Notes under the pieces: model-generated
Told to the model about the DNA's origin: nothing
Databases searched by the model: none
The model's input: only the letters and a program-made list of their open reading frames with translations
Assembly: GCF_002850255.1 (NCBI RefSeq)
Contig: NZ_CP022522.1
Location: 2,851,125-2,915,124, forward strand
Reading direction: 5' to 3'
From: Pseudoalteromonas sp. NC201
Lineage (GTDB): Bacteria > Pseudomonadota > Gammaproteobacteria > Enterobacterales > Alteromonadaceae
Length of the DNA stretch: 64,000 nucleotides
Program-made: the position numbers and the translations under genes
In this document: piece after piece, positions 1 to 9,469 of the stretch
Numbering within the stretch: position 1 is the first letter of the stretch
Layout of the letters: each line of letters starts with the position of its first letter

Positions 1-1185
1 GTTCACTTGTCCCGCGATTTGCGCTTGCGCTTTTTCAAGCTGAAGCTTTGCTTTAGCTAATGTAAACGCTTGTAGTCCACCTTGCCCTTCAAGTGTCGCG
101 GTAACATCACCAAACTGCACAGTATTAACAGCGATTGAGCCTGACAAATTGTATTTTGAGGCATCCCCGCTCAAGCCGAGTGTCGCACCTTTTAAAGTCG
201 TGGGCTCTGAAGGAATAACTAATTTATCTATTTGACCCTGTAAATCAAAAGGCCAGTTTGTCGCTGTCAAATCCGCATGGGCTTGCAGTTTTGCAAACGC
301 CATTCCCTCGCTATTCAAAGTAAGCGTGAGATCGTGAGGGCGACCCGCCAGTGTTAAACTGGCTAACCCCTGTGGCGCACTCAAGGTTGACCTCAGATCA
401 ATAGTCCAGTCATTAAGCAAGATTTTTGCCGCTGCTGATATAAACCATTCTTGATAGTTAAGCTGAACCTGCTCCACGTCCACATTTTCATCCACTACAA
501 CTTGAGAAAGCTTGATATTCTCAAGTGTTTGCTCATCTACCGCGAGATTGTTAATCTTTAACTCGCCGAGCTCAGCGGTTAGCGGCAGATCTATCTTAGG
601 CAGTTGGAGTGGCGCTATTGCATTAAGTGGTGCTGGCGATTTTGCAGGCACAGGCTGTTCAGTTGCCTTTGTGGTCAACTTCACACTGTCTAACAGCAAA
701 AAAGGGACATTAAAATGTGAGCCAGAACCTGAAAACTGCGTGTCTAAGCCTTGCAATCGCACAGTAATTTCCGGCGTGTCCAACGAGAATTGCTGAACTT
801 GAGCACGTTTTATTGCAATTGGCAGTGGTAACTCAACTTGGCTACTTTCAGTAGTTTCCTCTTCGCTGACACTTTTCTGCTTTTGTACGATCGCTATCGT
901 TTTTGCGTCTAGCGCAATGCAAACGCTGGCACAGGTCAACCACTCAACAGTGACTTTGGTGTCTCTAAGACGAATATCTATATTGTCATTGTGATAACGC
1001 AACGTAAGATTGGCGCCAGATAACAAGCGCTTATCTAAGCCATCGATTTCTAACCCTGAAACCGTTTTATTCGCTGTCCAAACCAGTAACTTTTGCCCAG
1101 GCAAGGTAAAGCATAAACAAACCAAAAGTAAAAATAAGCTAATAATGGCAGTAATGATTTTGATTCTTAAGCTTCTGAACTGCAT
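1..1185 (-). CDS. tamB: Translocation and assembly module subunit TamB (N-terminal part, cut by window edge)
   Basis: TamB is an inner-membrane-anchored periplasmic protein that works with TamA in outer-membrane protein assembly and, in current models, phospholipid transport. An open frame runs from an ATG at 1185 to the left edge (395 residues) with no stop. The start overlaps the tamA stop as TAATG, so the two are translationally coupled. Residues about 8-28 form one hydrophobic signal anchor, starting MQFRSLRIKIITAIISLFLL. What follows is long, repetitive, beta-strand-like sequence with many regularly spaced hydrophobic residues, as expected of the AsmA-like/TamB fold. The conserved C-terminal DUF490 region lies outside the window. 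The identification rests on position directly after tamA plus the anchor and beta-rich character; I did not see a diagnostic TamB motif in this part. Confidence 0.88.
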   Translation of the reverse strand, partial: MQFRSLRIKIITAIISLFLLLVCLCFTLPGQKLLVWTANKTVSGLEIDGLDKRLLSGANLTLRYHNDNIDIRLRDTKVTVEWLTCASVCIALDAKTIAIVQKQKSVSEEETTESSQVELPLPIAIKRAQVQQFSLDTPEITVRLQGLDTQFSGSGSHFNVPFLLLDSVKLTTKATEQPVPAKSPAPLNAIAPLQLPKIDLPLTAELGELKINNLAVDEQTLENIKLSQVVVDENVDVEQVQLNYQEWFISAAAKILLNDWTIDLRSTLSAPQGLASLTLAGRPHDLTLTLNSEGMAFAKLQAHADLTATNWPFDLQGQIDKLVIPSEPTTLKGATLGLSGDASKYNLSGSIAVNTVQFGDVTATLEGQGGLQAFTLAKAKLQLEKAQAQIAGQVN

Positions 1186-2921
1186 TAGATTTCAGGTCCT
1201 ATAACAATACTGAGACGGGTGCTTTTACTTTCTTTGGTCAGCCCCCAAGCATGATCGAGCCGGATTGGACCAACGGGGGTTAAATAACGAAAACCAAACC
1301 CAGCTCCAACTTCCCAAGCGTCCGAGAAATCGTTCGTTGCAGTACCCGCATCAACAAACAAAGCAGCTCGCCAACTTGGATGGAATTGATAGTTATATTC
1401 CACTGTACCAGTGGCTAAATATCTGCCGCCAAGTATGCGCCCTTCGTCATCGCGAGGGCCGATAGATTCATAGGCAAAACCACGGATACTCTGATCCCCC
1501 CCAGCAAGAAAACGATGGGTAAACGGAATTTGGTCAATATCCTTTGTCACAATCGCCCCTAAGTCTAAACGACCAAAAAACAAGTGCTTGGTTTCAAAGC
1601 TTCTTAACCATTCATTGTTCCATCTCACTTTCAACATATTTGCAGACGATAGTACAGAATCTGCTGCAGCTTCAATGGAGATCAGGCGCTCGTTCCCCCA
1701 ATAAGGTAGCGCGCCACCTTTACTTTCTTTCTTTAAGTAGCTAATACCTGGGATCAACATTTCCGTCCGTTGTTTTTCGCCTAGCTGTTCCGTAGTTTCG
1801 TGTTCACGTTTCAAAAACGCCGTCCTCACCCACTCGTCATCCGTTAGCCATTGTCGCTGTACTTGTACGTTCCAAATCCGGCTGTTGATCCCTTCAGTTA
1901 CTTCATCCTGCACCTTATAACCGCCTAACACACGCCATAAATCGTCGTTAGGATTGTCTACTGGAATGGTATAACTGGCAGTGATATCTTGTTGCTTTTG
2001 CGACAGCCTCAGATTGGATTCAAAGGAATGCCCATCCTCGGTGATCCAAGGTTTAGTCCACTTAAAACGGGTTTTTGCACCCACATCATCACTGTAGCCA
2101 GCACCCACTTCAAAGCTATTTGCGGGTTTGTCTTCAACACTCACTCGAACGGGGATCTGATCGCTCGTCCGGTCCTTTAACAGCGGATAAACCTTTATCG
2201 CACTAAAATAAGGTGTGGCATTTAAAGACAGATTAAAATCAGACAAGAGGCTAGCTTCAAACGGCTGCCCTTTCGAAAATGGGCTTAGCGAACGTATATA
2301 GTTAGCCGCTTTGGTGTTTCCCTCAATAGCAAGGTCGCCAAATTGATAACGTTTACCTGTGTTGAGAAGTAGTCGCACGCCAGCATAGCGATTCGCTTTG
2401 TGAACAAGCAACTTGGACTCCTGCCATTGATAATCAAAATATCCAAGTTCTAGTAGCTCGCTTTCAAAGCGGCTTTTCGTTGCCTGATAATCACTATGAT
2501 TAACTTGCTTGCCAACTTGGATTGGTACATCTTTGATAAGCGAAACTAAATCCGCATTGTCCTTCCCCGTGCCCACAAGCTCAATATTAATATCTTTCCA
2601 TTTCAGTGGTGCTTCAAGTTTGACTTCGGCTATGACGTTTTGCCCTGCTCCACTGAGTTGAATATCAAAATGATAATAACCTAAAGCATGCAAAGCGCGA
2701 CGTATGTCCGCACGTACCTCTTTCATCACCCGAGGGACTTTTGGCTTACCTTTGTAAGATTTTAAAAAACCAGTGATGTTGTCTTCTACGTCGCCGTTTT
2801 CGACTTTGACTTCAATGTTGGAGATTTTTACTGATGCAGGGCGAGACTCCGCACCTGCGTTAAACGAGGAAAAGCAGCACAAAAAAAGCGCTAGTGTTAA
2901 ACAAGAGAAATACGGCTTCAT
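1185..2921 (-). CDS. tamA: Outer-membrane assembly factor TamA (Omp85 family)
   Basis: TamA is an Omp85-family outer-membrane barrel protein that partners TamB. The 578-residue product matches the usual length of the family. It has a signal peptide (about residues 1-25, ending NAGAES), three POTRA-like repeats (about 30-265) and a C-terminal 16-strand barrel region. In the barrel the segment FLAGGDQSIRGFAYESIGP (about residues 468-486) carries the conserved RGF(A)Y motif of Omp85 loop L6. The C-terminus has the characteristic GPIRLDHAWGL segment followed by the last strand. It is the first gene of a tamA-tamB operon, and the divergent rraB lies on the other side of its promoter region. Confidence 0.95.
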   Translation of the reverse strand: MKPYFSCLTLALFLCCFSSFNAGAESRPASVKISNIEVKVENGDVEDNITGFLKSYKGKPKVPRVMKEVRADIRRALHALGYYHFDIQLSGAGQNVIAEVKLEAPLKWKDINIELVGTGKDNADLVSLIKDVPIQVGKQVNHSDYQATKSRFESELLELGYFDYQWQESKLLVHKANRYAGVRLLLNTGKRYQFGDLAIEGNTKAANYIRSLSPFSKGQPFEASLLSDFNLSLNATPYFSAIKVYPLLKDRTSDQIPVRVSVEDKPANSFEVGAGYSDDVGAKTRFKWTKPWITEDGHSFESNLRLSQKQQDITASYTIPVDNPNDDLWRVLGGYKVQDEVTEGINSRIWNVQVQRQWLTDDEWVRTAFLKREHETTEQLGEKQRTEMLIPGISYLKKESKGGALPYWGNERLISIEAAADSVLSSANMLKVRWNNEWLRSFETKHLFFGRLDLGAIVTKDIDQIPFTHRFLAGGDQSIRGFAYESIGPRDDEGRILGGRYLATGTVEYNYQFHPSWRAALFVDAGTATNDFSDAWEVGAGFGFRYLTPVGPIRLDHAWGLTKESKSTRLSIVIGPEI

Positions 2922-3159
2922 TAAAATAAAACGACCTAAATATCGCGACTTATGGGCATCGATAACGCCATTGTGCTTGTGAAAATGGATACTGTAAAAC
3001 GACTTTTCAGAGAAAGTGCAATTTTACTGAGCTTAAGCTGAACATAGGGTGTATTTTGATGTAACGCAGTGGCTTTATCGCACATTTATTTACATTCATC
3101 CTTTTTATTTTCTTGCAGATGACGGACAATAGCAGCAATTGAACCTGCAGAGTGAAATT

Positions 3160-3492
3160 ATGCAATTCCCAAATGATGATAACGGTGAACTTTTAGCTGA
3201 GATTGCCGCTGCTGGCGTTGATCTGACGCAAATGCAGAATATCGATTTTTATATTCTTTTCGAGCAAGCCGATGATGCTAAGCGCTTCAGTAGCGCGATT
3301 GAGAAAGATGAATTAGCACCTAAAACCCAGTTACAACAATGTCCTGATACTGGCGTTTGGGAAGTGATCACCACAGTGACTATGGTCCCTGTGCACGAGC
3401 TGCTGAGTCAGACAGAGCAATACCTAGAAAGCATAGCCAATGGCTATGAAGGATATGGTGATGGCTGGGGCTTAATGGCCTCGGAAGAATAA
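3160..3492 (+). CDS. rraB: RNase E inhibitor RraB family protein
   Basis: RraB proteins bind RNase E and modulate mRNA decay in the cytoplasm. The 110-residue protein is short, acidic and has the family pattern: FPNDDNGELL at the N-terminus, IDFYILFEQADDAKRF in the middle, and a C-terminal YEGYGDGWG segment resembling the EYDGWG of E. coli RraB. The frame could open at a TTG at 3139, but the ATG at 3160 is preceded by AGAGTGA at a suitable distance and starts immediately before the conserved region, so it is preferred. It is shorter than E. coli RraB (138 residues) and lacks its acidic C-terminal tail. It converges with radD; a 10-bp inverted repeat (3497-3506 and 3525-3534) lies in the junction. 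Confidence 0.8.
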   Translation: MQFPNDDNGELLAEIAAAGVDLTQMQNIDFYILFEQADDAKRFSSAIEKDELAPKTQLQQCPDTGVWEVITTVTMVPVHELLSQTEQYLESIANGYEGYGDGWGLMASEE

Positions 3493-3508
3493 ACTTGCTA
3501 CAGAAAAG

Positions 3509-5245
3509 CTAACTTTTGTCGGCCTTTCTGTAGCTTCCTTGATAATCAAACAGCTTTTCAGAAACCTGCCAACCAAACTTCTTGTGTAATTTAGCAATCA
3601 CAAAATCCGGTGCAATTAAGTCAGTATCTATCACTTCTTCAGCTGACTGCCATTGCGCAGGTGCCGATGTTGACTTTCTCCGCTTTGCAAATTGCTGGTG
3701 GAATATAAATAGGCTCTTTTGATTAGAAAAGTCATAGACTTCACTGCAACTTGCCCCATCCTCATCAAAGTAAGTAATTTTTAATTTATTGCCACCGAGT
3801 ACTTCGCTACATAGCCCGCTACAGCGTAATACTATTGCATGTTTTAAATTCAGTGCCGCGCGCAGCTTATCATCTGGGTCTGCCATTACTGCGCCGCACT
3901 GATGACATTGCCTTGCAGCAATATCATTTTCTGCACCGCACTGCTCACATTCTTTAAACTTAAAACGATAATCACATTGCTGTGAGTGACCTTCATCGTC
4001 TTCAAGCAACCCCTGACAGCGCCTACCAAAATGCTCAATAAGCTTGCCTTGCTCGTCTACCTTGCCCCAGAAAATATTGGCAAAGCCACAACCAGGACAC
4101 AGCACCTGTACGGGCTCATTGTCTGAATTAGGCTTTTTACTTCCCACTTCAGGTGCAAATAAGTCAAAGTCATTGCCAGCATAATCAATGACAAAGCAAT
4201 CTTCTTTATTTTCGTCTAACCTAAGTCCTCTGCCTACAATCTGCTGATAGAGGCTCACGGACTCCGTGGGTCTCAAGATAGCGATAACATCAACATGGGG
4301 CGCGTCAAACCCGGTAGTCAGCACAGAAACATTCACTAAATACTTAATTTCTCTATTTTTGAACTGGACGATAAGTGCATCTCTCACGGCAGATTTGGTT
4401 TCACCCGTTATTAGCGCACTATATTGCTCAGGTAAATAGCCGAGAATTTCTTTTGCATGCATAACCGTCGCGGCAAAAATCATTACGCCGACCCTATTCT
4501 CACTTAGCGCTAGTAAGTGCGAGATAATGCTTTTTGTTGCACGGGTTTGAGCCTGTAATAATGTATTCATATCAGATTCTGAATAACGCCCAAACGAATC
4601 TGTACTTAAACTAGAAAAGTCATAATTTTCAACCGCTGGATCAATTTTTTTAGGTGGCGTTAGGTACGAGTTTTTTATCATATATCTGAGCGGCAGCTCA
4701 TAAATACACCGCTTAAATGGTGATTCTGCTTTCCCCCTCACAAAACCGTGATAATGCTTATGATATATCCATCCCATACCCAAGCGATAAGGTGTTGCTG
4801 TTAAGCCCAGTAACTTTAATTCAGGATTAAATTCAGTCAGCTGGTTTAAAATTTGCTGATACTGACTATTATCATCACCACTTACTCGATGACATTCATC
4901 AATGATAACTAATGAATAGAATTGATTAAGTTGTGACAAATTTCGAGACAACGACTGCACACTGGCAAAAGTCACCTGATGCTGTAACGACTTTTCTTTT
5001 AATCCAGCAGAAAAAATGCTCGCTTGTAATCCATAGCTTTTATATTTTTGTGCATTTTGTTCTACAAGCTCTTTAACATGAGTCAACACTAATATTTTGT
5101 GCCTAGCAAGCCGTGCAAGCTCCGCAATAACTAAACTCTTTCCGGCGCCAGTAGGCAAAACAATTACTGCAGACTCGCTAGATTTACGAAAGTGGAGCAG
5201 TGTATTTTGTACCGCTTCCTGCTGATAAGGTCTTAAAACGTAAAT
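3509..5245 (-). CDS. radD: RadD (YejH) superfamily 2 helicase, DNA repair; probable AUU start
   Basis: RadD is a cytoplasmic SF2 ATPase that acts with RecA in recombinational repair. The translated sequence matches E. coli RadD along its whole length: [13 protein letters not shown] near the N-terminus (Q-motif-like), Walker A LPTGAGKS, the DECH box in [43 protein letters not shown], and a C-terminal zinc-finger region with paired cysteines (CPGCGF, CEQCGA, CHQCGA). The reading frame has no ATG, GTG or TTG between an upstream TGA at 5275 and the Walker A. The first conventional start, TTG at 5158, would delete the conserved N-terminus. An ATT at 5245 preceded by GAGG with a 5-base gap gives 578 residues and aligns with the second residue of E. 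coli RadD (586 aa). Family call is firm; the start is inference. Confidence 0.85.
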   Translation of the reverse strand: MYVLRPYQQEAVQNTLLHFRKSSESAVIVLPTGAGKSLVIAELARLARHKILVLTHVKELVEQNAQKYKSYGLQASIFSAGLKEKSLQHQVTFASVQSLSRNLSQLNQFYSLVIIDECHRVSGDDNSQYQQILNQLTEFNPELKLLGLTATPYRLGMGWIYHKHYHGFVRGKAESPFKRCIYELPLRYMIKNSYLTPPKKIDPAVENYDFSSLSTDSFGRYSESDMNTLLQAQTRATKSIISHLLALSENRVGVMIFAATVMHAKEILGYLPEQYSALITGETKSAVRDALIVQFKNREIKYLVNVSVLTTGFDAPHVDVIAILRPTESVSLYQQIVGRGLRLDENKEDCFVIDYAGNDFDLFAPEVGSKKPNSDNEPVQVLCPGCGFANIFWGKVDEQGKLIEHFGRRCQGLLEDDEGHSQQCDYRFKFKECEQCGAENDIAARQCHQCGAVMADPDDKLRAALNLKHAIVLRCSGLCSEVLGGNKLKITYFDEDGASCSEVYDFSNQKSLFIFHQQFAKRRKSTSAPAQWQSAEEVIDTDLIAPDFVIAKLHKKFGWQVSEKLFDYQGSYRKADKS

Positions 5246-5274
5246 AAGCGCCTCAGGGGATATATAATTAAGTC

Positions 5275-5306
5275 AAAAAAGGCGTACCTACTAAGGTACG
5301 CCTTTT
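5275..5306 (-). terminator. Rho-independent terminator of the hns gene
   Basis: Inverted repeat GGCGTACC / GGTACGCC (5281-5288 and 5295-5302) with a 6-base loop. On the minus strand it is followed by six T. It lies directly after hns and before radD, so radD must have its own promoter or depend on read-through. Confidence 0.85.
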
Positions 5307-5365
5307 ATTTAAGCAATTTAAACAAAGGTTGTTCAATACCGAACCACCTTCATAATAAAGCCTTA

Positions 5366-5671
5366 TTAGATTAGATAATCATCTAGGTTAACACCTTGGA
5401 ATACTTTAGGTGTTTTACCACGGCCAGTCCACTCGATTACCTCACCGTCTTTTTCAATACGGTATTTTGCTTTTACTTTAGAACGACGGTCAGCTGACGT
5501 AGTGCCTACTAAATCATCAAGCGTAAGTCCTTTTTCTTTCAGCATAGCCAATACCTCTTCTTTAGCTTGCTGTTGTTCCTTTTGCTCGTCCAGTGCTTTT
5601 TGGATAAGCTCTAACGCTTTTTCTAAATCACCGTAGCTTGCATTTTTAATAAAAGACTTGATCTCACGCAT
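5366..5671 (-). CDS. hns: H-NS family nucleoid-associated protein
   Basis: H-NS proteins bind curved AT-rich DNA and silence transcription. The 101-residue protein is shorter than E. coli H-NS (137). It has a helical, heptad-like N-terminal oligomerisation part (about residues 1-50, rich in Glu, Lys and Gln) and a C-terminal DNA-binding domain (about 63-101). The latter contains KYRIEKDGEVIEWTGRGKTP, which carries the WTGxGxTP core that inserts into the AT-rich minor groove, and ends LDDYLI, as in the LDDFLI of E. coli H-NS. A very AT-rich leader lies upstream (5672-5760), which could support autoregulation by H-NS binding, though this is inference. It is monocistronic, with its own terminator at 5275-5306. 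Confidence 0.93.
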   Translation of the reverse strand: MREIKSFIKNASYGDLEKALELIQKALDEQKEQQQAKEEVLAMLKEKGLTLDDLVGTTSADRRSKVKAKYRIEKDGEVIEWTGRGKTPKVFQGVNLDDYLI

Positions 5672-5772
5672 TGATACTCTCTCAATTAAGCTTAGTTTTA
5701 ATATTTATATTGAATACTATATTAAAATTAATAAAAAACAAATTGTATTCTGTGAATTTTAATTTTGTTACG

Positions 5773-5799
5773 AAAAAAGCGCCATAATAGCGCTTTCTA
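5773..5799 (-). terminator. Rho-independent terminator of pyrC
   Basis: Stem AAAGCGC / GCGCTTT (about 5777-5796) with a 7-base loop. On the minus strand, in the direction of pyrC, the stem is followed by a run of T. Confidence 0.75.
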
Positions 5800-5838
5800 G
5801 TTAGGATTAAGAAGATTTAATTACATTTTGTTTAAATC

Positions 5839-6876
5839 TCATTCAACTTTCCAGTCAATAGTTGTACCCGCTTTAATCGGAACAACAGATCCTTCACCTA
5901 ATTTGTATGCATCAGGCACTTGCCAAGGAGACTTAGTCAGCGTAATGGTATCTGTATTGCGTGGTAAGTCATAAAAGTCCGGACCAAAGTGACTCGCAAA
6001 GCCTTCTAATTTATCAAGCTCTCCCGCGTCTTCAAATGCTTCGGCGTATAGCTCTATTGCGGCATGTGCAGTGTATGCACCGGCACAGCCACATGCGGCT
6101 TCTTTTTTATCTTTCGCATGAGGGGCTGAATCAGTGCCCAAAAAGAATTTCTTACTTCCGCTTGTCGCCGCTTCAATTAGCGCTTGTTGATGTGTATTAC
6201 GCTTTAAGATAGGTAAGCAATAATAGTGAGGGCGAATACCACCAGCCAACATATGATTGCGGTTATAAAGCAAGTGATGAGCAGTGATAGTTGCTGCAAC
6301 GTTGTCAGGTGCTTGATTGACAAAATCAACGGCATCTTTTGTTGTGATATGTTCGAGTACGATTTTTAGCGCTGGAAAGTTATCAACGACTTTAGATAGC
6401 TTCGTCTCAAGGAATACTCTTTCTCTATCAAAAATATCAATAGATGAGTCCGTCACTTCACCGTGCACAAGCAGCAACATGCCAACTTCTTGCATCGCTT
6501 CAAGTGCTGGATACACGTTTTCAATATCCGTTACCCCCGACGCTGAGTTTGTCGTCGCACCGGCTGGATACAACTTAGCAGCAACGATATGACCGGTTGC
6601 TTTCGCTTTTTTTATTTCTTCAGGAGTAGTGTTATCCGTAAGGTACAACACCATTAGAGGCTGAAAGTTACCTTGAGGATTAGCGGCCATTATGCGGTCA
6701 CGATAAGCCAAAGCAGTCTCTGTGCAAGTTGCTGGTGGGACCAGATTTGGCATGATAATCGCGCGGCCCATATAGCGACTAATATCTCTTACCGTATCGA
6801 CCAATACATCACCATCACGTAGGTGCACATGCCAATCATCTGGTCGTGTAATCGTTAGCGTTTGTTTGCTCGTCAT
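5839..6876 (-). CDS. pyrC: Dihydroorotase PyrC
   Basis: PyrC catalyses the zinc-dependent cyclisation of carbamoyl aspartate to dihydroorotate in de novo pyrimidine synthesis. The 345-residue protein matches class II dihydroorotases (E. coli 348). Metal-site motifs are intact: [11 protein letters not shown] (first His pair), [12 protein letters not shown] (carboxylated Lys), [18 protein letters not shown] and [20 protein letters not shown] (catalytic Asp and substrate-binding loop). An upstream in-frame start at 6918 would add 14 residues, but the ATG at 6876 has a GGAAGAG ribosome-binding site and begins at the family's usual position. It is divergent from the GGDEF/EAL gene and has its own terminator. 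Confidence 0.96.
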   Translation of the reverse strand: MTSKQTLTITRPDDWHVHLRDGDVLVDTVRDISRYMGRAIIMPNLVPPATCTETALAYRDRIMAANPQGNFQPLMVLYLTDNTTPEEIKKAKATGHIVAAKLYPAGATTNSASGVTDIENVYPALEAMQEVGMLLLVHGEVTDSSIDIFDRERVFLETKLSKVVDNFPALKIVLEHITTKDAVDFVNQAPDNVAATITAHHLLYNRNHMLAGGIRPHYYCLPILKRNTHQQALIEAATSGSKKFFLGTDSAPHAKDKKEAACGCAGAYTAHAAIELYAEAFEDAGELDKLEGFASHFGPDFYDLPRNTDTITLTKSPWQVPDAYKLGEGSVVPIKAGTTIDWKVE

Positions 6877-7060
6877 TGCTCTCTTCCACTGCTGAATTTG
6901 CCCGATCATAGGCTGCACATGGGTGTTAGTAAAGTTTTTCAGGCCAACCGCAGATTATTTCACTTTGTGAGTTTACTTTAGCGCGTTTTCATTTTTCACA
7001 ATATTGGTAAATATGTACAATTTAAGTTAACTTAGTAGCATCTTTTCATGAGAAATATGT

Positions 7061-9421
7061 ATGCTATCTGAGAACCAAAAATTAGAATCAAAAACTGAGC
7101 AGCTTAGCATCATTAACCAGTTTTCTTCGTCGCTGCTGCATCTAACCAAACTTGACGAATTATTTGAATACGTTACGACACAGGTTGTCAACCGACTGGG
7201 GTTTGTCGATTGTGTTATCTATCTCGCTGATCCTTACCAAGAATACCTAGAAGTCGCTGCAAGTATGGGCGTTTCCCATACTAATGGTGATTATCGTGTT
7301 GAACAAACCAAGATAAAGATTGGTTTAGGTATTACTGGTCAAGTAGCAACGACTAGAGCGCCCTTTATTTCTGGAAACGTCGCCGCTCACCCTATGTACA
7401 TTGCTGATTTACGACCCGCCATGTCAGAGCTTTGTGTACCACTTGAGTATGACGGTCATTTAATCGGTGTGATTGACTGTGAGCATCCAGAGGCCGATTA
7501 TTTTACCTCCGCGCATTTACAGATATTATCGACGGTCGCACATCTGCTCAGTGCCAAAATCCATCAGTTACGTACCTTAGAAAACCTCCAAACCACGATT
7601 GCCCAGTTACACCAAGCACAGAATTTAGAAAAGTCCCTGCTTAAAATTGCAAACATCACTTACCGCTTTGAGAACCTTGAAGCTTTTTATGATGACTTAT
7701 ATAAAATCATTGCCTCTCAGCTTTGCGCCGAGAACTTCTTTATCGGCCTTTATGATACTCAACAGGATATTTTAGAAATCGATTATTTGATTGAGGGAAG
7801 CGAAAAATGTAATGCACATCAAAAAGTATCAAAAGATCAGATTAAGCATACTGCATCCTACTATATTCTGAAGAACCAACGACCACTGCTGTGTGATAAC
7901 AATCAATTTAGAATGCACATTACGCGGGGTGATTTTAAAATGGTGGGCCGCTCGCCGCGCTCTTGGTTAGGCGTACCATTTTTGGTTAATGATCAATATC
8001 AGGGCGTGATTGTACTGCAAAGCTACAATAACGACCAAGCTTTCGTGAATCATGATTTATCTATTTTGACTTATATAAGTCGCCAAGTCAGCATGGCCAT
8101 AGACCGGCAGCTTTCACGGCAAGCGTTAGAGCATAGAGCCTTACATGACGATTTAACGGGTCTTGCCAATCGCTATTTATTGTTAGAGCGGATCAAGCAT
8201 GCCATTTTGAGGCTTGCACGAATCGAGTCCTCTAATTTGCACTGCCTAATTTATCTGGATTTAGACAGATTTAAGAGCATTAATGACTCACTTGGCCACG
8301 ATGTTGGTGACCATTTCTTGATTGCTATTGTCGAGATGATAAATGGCTGTATTCGCAAAACCGATACATTCGCGCGGCTCGGGGGTGATGAGTTTGCAAT
8401 TTTTATGGAAAATGTCCAAGACAGGCAACAAGTCACTCTGCTACTTGATAGGATCACCACAGCAATAACCAAGCCCCTTCATATAGATGGTCATGTTCTG
8501 CAAGCTTCTGGCAGTATTGGCGTTGCGTTCACTGATAACGAGTCCGATAGCGCAATTAATTTACTGCAGCAAGCAGATGCCGCCATGTACGAAGCAAAAT
8601 CTTCGGGTCGGGGTCAGGTCTGCTATTTTAATAATGCCATGCGCAAGCGCCTAAAACAGCAAGCCGATATTGAAAATGATCTGCAACATGGCATAAAAAA
8701 CAATGAATTTGCGCTGTACTATCAGCCGATATTTTCTCTCACGACTGGCGCTATTGTGAGCTTTGAAGCCCTTGTCCGTTGGTTTCACCCCAAAAATGGT
8801 CTCGTCTCTCCAGATGCTTTTATTCCAATTGCAGAGCAAACCGGACAGATCATTGAACTTGACTTACATTTGTTGGAATTAGCAGCCAAACAACTCAAAC
8901 GTTGGAAAGCGCAAAAGCTGCCGAAAACTCGCGTTACGGTAAATGTTTCATCGCGACATTTCGCAAGCTTAGAGTTCGTAGATACAATTCAGCAACTTTA
9001 TCATCATTATGAGCTTACACCTGGCTCTTTATGTTTGGAAATCACAGAATCTGGATTAATAGCAAACTTAGCCCTCGCAACCAAAATTATTCAAGGATTA
9101 GAATCCCTTGGAGTGAAGCTTTATCTTGACGACTTTGGCACTGGTTACTCTGCTTTAGGTTATTTGCACCAGCTCCCCATTCATGTGCTTAAAATTGATA
9201 AGAGCTTTATTGACCAACTAACTGAAAGAGAAAACCCCCTAGTTGATGCGATTTTGAAGCTTGCACAATCACTTAACCTGACCGTTGTCGCTGAAGGTAT
9301 CGAGCTCGAAACCCAGTGGCAGCTATTAAAGCAAAAAGGTTGTCAGTTTGGCCAAGGTTATATTGTTTCTAAACCACTCGCCGCAGATCAAGCGATGGCA
9401 TTTTTACTGAGTAGAAACTAG
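7061..9421 (+). CDS. GAF-GAF-GGDEF-EAL cyclic-di-GMP turnover protein
   Basis: The 786-residue protein has no transmembrane segment, so it is probably a cytoplasmic cyclic-di-GMP enzyme. Two GAF-like sensory domains occupy about residues 20-165 and 190-350. A diguanylate cyclase domain (about 360-520) has an intact RLGGDEF signature near residue 440 and an RKTD inhibitory site just upstream of it. A phosphodiesterase domain (about 540-785) has the signature FEALVRW (EAL near 568), VNVSSRHF, EITES, DDFGTGYSAL and KIDKSF, so both catalytic halves look competent. Which activity dominates cannot be told from sequence. It stands alone between pyrC and metE. The ligand of the GAF domains is unknown. 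Confidence 0.93.
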   Translation: MLSENQKLESKTEQLSIINQFSSSLLHLTKLDELFEYVTTQVVNRLGFVDCVIYLADPYQEYLEVAASMGVSHTNGDYRVEQTKIKIGLGITGQVATTRAPFISGNVAAHPMYIADLRPAMSELCVPLEYDGHLIGVIDCEHPEADYFTSAHLQILSTVAHLLSAKIHQLRTLENLQTTIAQLHQAQNLEKSLLKIANITYRFENLEAFYDDLYKIIASQLCAENFFIGLYDTQQDILEIDYLIEGSEKCNAHQKVSKDQIKHTASYYILKNQRPLLCDNNQFRMHITRGDFKMVGRSPRSWLGVPFLVNDQYQGVIVLQSYNNDQAFVNHDLSILTYISRQVSMAIDRQLSRQALEHRALHDDLTGLANRYLLLERIKHAILRLARIESSNLHCLIYLDLDRFKSINDSLGHDVGDHFLIAIVEMINGCIRKTDTFARLGGDEFAIFMENVQDRQQVTLLLDRITTAITKPLHIDGHVLQASGSIGVAFTDNESDSAINLLQQADAAMYEAKSSGRGQVCYFNNAMRKRLKQQADIENDLQHGIKNNEFALYYQPIFSLTTGAIVSFEALVRWFHPKNGLVSPDAFIPIAEQTGQIIELDLHLLELAAKQLKRWKAQKLPKTRVTVNVSSRHFASLEFVDTIQQLYHHYELTPGSLCLEITESGLIANLALATKIIQGLESLGVKLYLDDFGTGYSALGYLHQLPIHVLKIDKSFIDQLTERENPLVDAILKLAQSLNLTVVAEGIELETQWQLLKQKGCQFGQGYIVSKPLAADQAMAFLLSRN

Positions 9422-9426
9422 CAAAT

Positions 9427-9452
9427 ACCTCATTGTTTATAAACAATGAGGT
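9427..9452. terminator. Palindromic hairpin between the convergent GGDEF/EAL gene and metE
   Basis: A perfect palindrome (arms ACCTCATTGTTTA / TAAACAATGAGGT) sits between the two stop codons, so it can fold on either transcript. The following T-runs are short on both strands, so termination may be imperfect. Confidence 0.6.
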
Positions 9453-9469
9453 GTTTGAACCGGTTTAGT

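Noticed and set aside
3497..3534. Inverted repeat GCTACAGAAA / TTTCTGTAGC between rraB and radD as an intrinsic terminator
   Set aside because: The loop is 18 bases, no T-run follows on either strand, and it overlaps the end of radD coding sequence.
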